A stretch of DNA of 6,109 nucleotides from a bacterium UBP15_UBA6099 (GTDB lineage Bacteria; UBP15; UBA6099), in assembly GCA_002435745.1 (NCBI GenBank), contig DIWT01000036.1, forward strand, positions 1 through 6,109, given 5' to 3'. The notes under the pieces are model-generated. The model was not told the DNA's origin. It was given only the letters and a program-made list of their open reading frames with translations, and made no database searches. Positions 4,178 through 6,109 of the stretch are shown piece after piece. Within the stretch, counting starts at the first letter, position 1. Each line of letters opens with the position of its first letter. A program made the translations under genes and the position numbers.

Positions 4178-5953
4178 TTACCAGTTTTCCATCTCTTTTT
4201 TAATGAAAGGCTCGTCTGAAGGCGCGCGCGCGGATTTCGTCGCCGGAGGGACGCGCGGGGAATCAGTGGGAGAGGATGCGACCGATTCGCGCGGGCCGGA
4301 GTCCAGCACGCCGGAAAGGATGTCGCCGAGCGAGCGCCCGCGCCGCGCGCCCGCCAACTGGTCGTAGCAATCGGCGTGGCGGAAATGGTCGGCCCCCCGT
4401 TTCGCCCACTCGTACCCCTCGATATCGCCGTTTTCATCTCTGACGGGCCTTCTTACCATCGCCCCCATCTGGGGTTTGAACAGGTCTTCGATGACTGGGG
4501 CTTTCGGCAGCCTGACCTCCAGCCTGCGGTAAGCGGCGGCCGCAGCGTCCAGCGCTTCCGTCCGGTTCACCGCCACCGCGCGCTCGGAGACGTTCCACCT
4601 CGGGCCGCCCCGGGCCGATTCCACATAGTGGCAGAGGAAAACCCTGCCGGGAAACATCGCCGCGAAGTCCCGCGCGGAATGCGTGTTCGGCATGGCGTCG
4701 ATTACGCAGGAGCGGACGTCGTAATTGCGCATAAGGCCGGGCAACCCGCCGAACCCGTCCAGAACGCCCGCCCACACGACCCGCCGTATCCCCTGCTGCC
4801 GTTCGGAAATCACCACGTGAAGTTCGTCGCCCTGATCCACACCCATCGTGCAGGCGGACCCGCGCGGCGCAAGCCCGTAGTCGCCGTCGCACGCGTCGAG
4901 CGCGTCCCGCGTCAGAGACGTCGTTTTATCCTCATAAGGAAGCCCTATTCTGGAATTCCAAAAATCCGCGATATGGCGCGCGTTACGGAAATCGTCGAGA
5001 ATGGCACGGGCCATCGGAGCGCCCCGCTGCACCACCTGAGACCAGAGTTGAGAGAACTGGAAGCCCGCGATGTCGCGACCGGGCATCTCTGCCACCCAGC
5101 GCCCGGAGGCGGCGTCCAACGGGGCCGCGCACGCCGCGCACCCCAGATAGGCCTCCCCGCCCCTCTCGTACAGCGTCCGCTCCGGCCCCCCGTTCTCCCT
5201 GAACTCCAGTTCCGGACGATTCTCTTTTCCGCAACGCGCGCACCGCAGCGTCCAATGCCTCTTGTCCGACCGCTCGAACAGCGCGTCTATGCCGATTCCC
5301 GACACCGTGGGGGTGCACGCCTCCCGCACCAGCGCAAGCTCCGAGTGCGAAACCCTCTTCAGCGCCAGCTCGTAGTCCGCGGTGGACACCTTGTCGCGCT
5401 CGTCTATCATTATCAGGTCCGCCGGGACGGAGGATGTTGACACTTTGGATTTCATGCCTCTGAAATAGAGCGCGCCGGACACCGCGCCGAAGGCGTCCGT
5501 GAACTGTGTGTATCCGGCGTTGTCGATGCCCCGCGAACGGGCGGACAGTCGCGCGCTGCCGGAGATGATGGGCTTGACCCTGTCGTGAGCGAAATCGCGG
5601 ATGTCCCGCGCGGTGGGGAAAAAATAGATGGCGGTCCGCGCCTGCCCGGTGTCCAAAGCCCACAACGCGTCCAGAATCCCGAACAGCGAACCGCCCATCT
5701 GCGCGGCCTTGCGTATCACTATGTGCGGGGCCTCGCACTCGTAGACGCCCCTCTGATACTCGTGCCCGGCGAACGAAAAAGGACCGCCAGCCAGCGTTAT
5801 ATTGCGCGTCGCCCACTCGACGCGGGATACCCGCGCGCCCGTCCGCCCCGCAGCAAGCCGCAACCCTATCTGCTCGGCGGACGCCCGCAACTCCTCCCGC
5901 ACCGCCCTCTGAGGCTCCGTCAACGCCGCCGCCCTGCCCGCCGCTCTCGCCAT
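4178..5953 (-). CDS. Phage terminase large subunit, GpA family
   Basis: This 591-residue protein packages phage DNA. An N-terminal ATPase drives translocation and a C-terminal nuclease cuts the DNA. It belongs to the lambda GpA type. The deviant Walker A is at residues 81-89 (RKAAQMGGS), comparable to KSARVGYS of lambda gpA, with Lys82 early in the motif. Walker B is at 179-187 (DLIMIDERD). A family-typical segment TPTVSGIGIDALFERSDKR (214-232) leads into a four-cysteine zinc ribbon (CARC 238-241 and CAAC 272-275). Nuclease-type acidic positions include Asp373 (GVDQGD), Asp419 (VIDAMPN) and His526/Asp528 (HADCYDQLAGA). Residues 551-591 are a Ser/Pro-rich tail, probably flexible and used for portal docking as in related terminases. 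Lambda gpA has 641 residues, so the length is normal and the gene appears intact. GGAG lies eight bases before ATG 5953. No phage gene is visible in the 156 bases upstream, where a small terminase would normally be expected. Confidence 0.93.
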   Translation of the reverse strand: MARAAGRAAALTEPQRAVREELRASAEQIGLRLAAGRTGARVSRVEWATRNITLAGGPFSFAGHEYQRGVYECEAPHIVIRKAAQMGGSLFGILDALWALDTGQARTAIYFFPTARDIRDFAHDRVKPIISGSARLSARSRGIDNAGYTQFTDAFGAVSGALYFRGMKSKVSTSSVPADLIMIDERDKVSTADYELALKRVSHSELALVREACTPTVSGIGIDALFERSDKRHWTLRCARCGKENRPELEFRENGGPERTLYERGGEAYLGCAACAAPLDAASGRWVAEMPGRDIAGFQFSQLWSQVVQRGAPMARAILDDFRNARHIADFWNSRIGLPYEDKTTSLTRDALDACDGDYGLAPRGSACTMGVDQGDELHVVISERQQGIRRVVWAGVLDGFGGLPGLMRNYDVRSCVIDAMPNTHSARDFAAMFPGRVFLCHYVESARGGPRWNVSERAVAVNRTEALDAAAAAYRRLEVRLPKAPVIEDLFKPQMGAMVRRPVRDENGDIEGYEWAKRGADHFRHADCYDQLAGARRGRSLGDILSGVLDSGPRESVASSPTDSPRVPPATKSARAPSDEPFIKKEMENW

Positions 5954-6064
5954 CGTCCCGACTCCTCTCTCTCCTCAGCCCGAATTCGTCGATAGAGCCG
6001 CCGAACCGGGGCGATTTTCACAGCGGCGAACTGCTTCGTTGCTGCCGCGTTTTTTGTTCGGTAG

Positions 6065-6082
6065 GGGCGCGGTTCCGCGCCC
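6065..6082. repeat. GC-rich palindrome upstream of the terminase block
   Basis: GGGCGCGG (6065-6072) and CCGCGCCC (6075-6082) are a perfect 8-bp inverted repeat around TT. There is no T tract next to it on either strand, so a terminator call is not supported. It lies 112 bases before the terminase start on the minus strand. The window ends in more G-rich sequence (GGGGCGGGGC), so it may be the edge of a dispersed repeat. The rest of 5954-6109 shows nothing else that I can support, including no clear promoter. Confidence 0.5.
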
Positions 6083-6109
6083 AATAACTGCGACAATTTG
6101 GGGCGGGGC

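Noticed and set aside
4376..5440. 354-residue plus-strand frame opposite the terminase
   Set aside because: Long antisense frames are expected in high-GC genes. The sequence is Arg/Pro/His-rich without motifs, while the terminase frame has clear catalytic motifs.

Overview
The window is high-GC DNA with dense coding and GC-rich codon use. The only AT-rich parts are short intergenic stretches. It suggests the chromosome of a high-GC bacterium carrying a phage-derived block. I cannot name the genus from sequence alone. The stem-loops of the type AAACTTTTGAAAAAGTTT placed after genes resemble those I associate with anaerobes such as Desulfovibrionales or Synergistota, but that is only an impression.

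Layout. (1) 1-136: upstream region with a possible extended -10 promoter. (2) 137-1490, plus strand: a two-gene unit. The first gene encodes a polytopic membrane protein whose two-half architecture resembles a divergent TauE/SafE-type anion permease. The second, 16 bases downstream, encodes a 109-residue cysteine-rich protein with a CCGSGGC motif and a C-terminal CHC. (3) 1491-2013: 523 bases with no convincing gene but full of structure. It holds two related two-hairpin elements in opposite orientation, one after each of the two convergent transcription units. It also holds a perfect 38-bp direct repeat (155-bp offset) enclosing two related 25-bp palindromes, and a 61-base polypyrimidine tract. 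(4) 5953 down to 2014, minus strand: a phage DNA-packaging block in transcription order GpA-type large terminase, unknown 106-residue protein, helix-turn-helix protein in the position expected of a small terminase, and DUF935 (Mu gp29-like) portal. (5) 5954-6109: non-coding DNA with a GC-rich palindrome near the edge.

How the genes work together. The large terminase would cut and pump DNA, the HTH protein would recognise the packaging site, and the portal would be the channel through which DNA enters the capsid. However, the block stops at the portal. There is no MuF-like head protein, scaffold/protease, capsid or tail gene beyond it, and the next genes are convergent, apparently cellular ones. 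This is either a truncated prophage remnant or a block whose partners lie beyond base 6109. The permease-like and cysteine-rich genes look like an operon unrelated to the phage block.

Most noteworthy are the repeat-rich junction, the isolated packaging block that combines a lambda-type terminase with a Mu-type portal, and the pairing of a TauE/SafE-like protein with the CCGSGGC protein. I see no defence system, CRISPR array, transposase, integrase, tRNA or rRNA.
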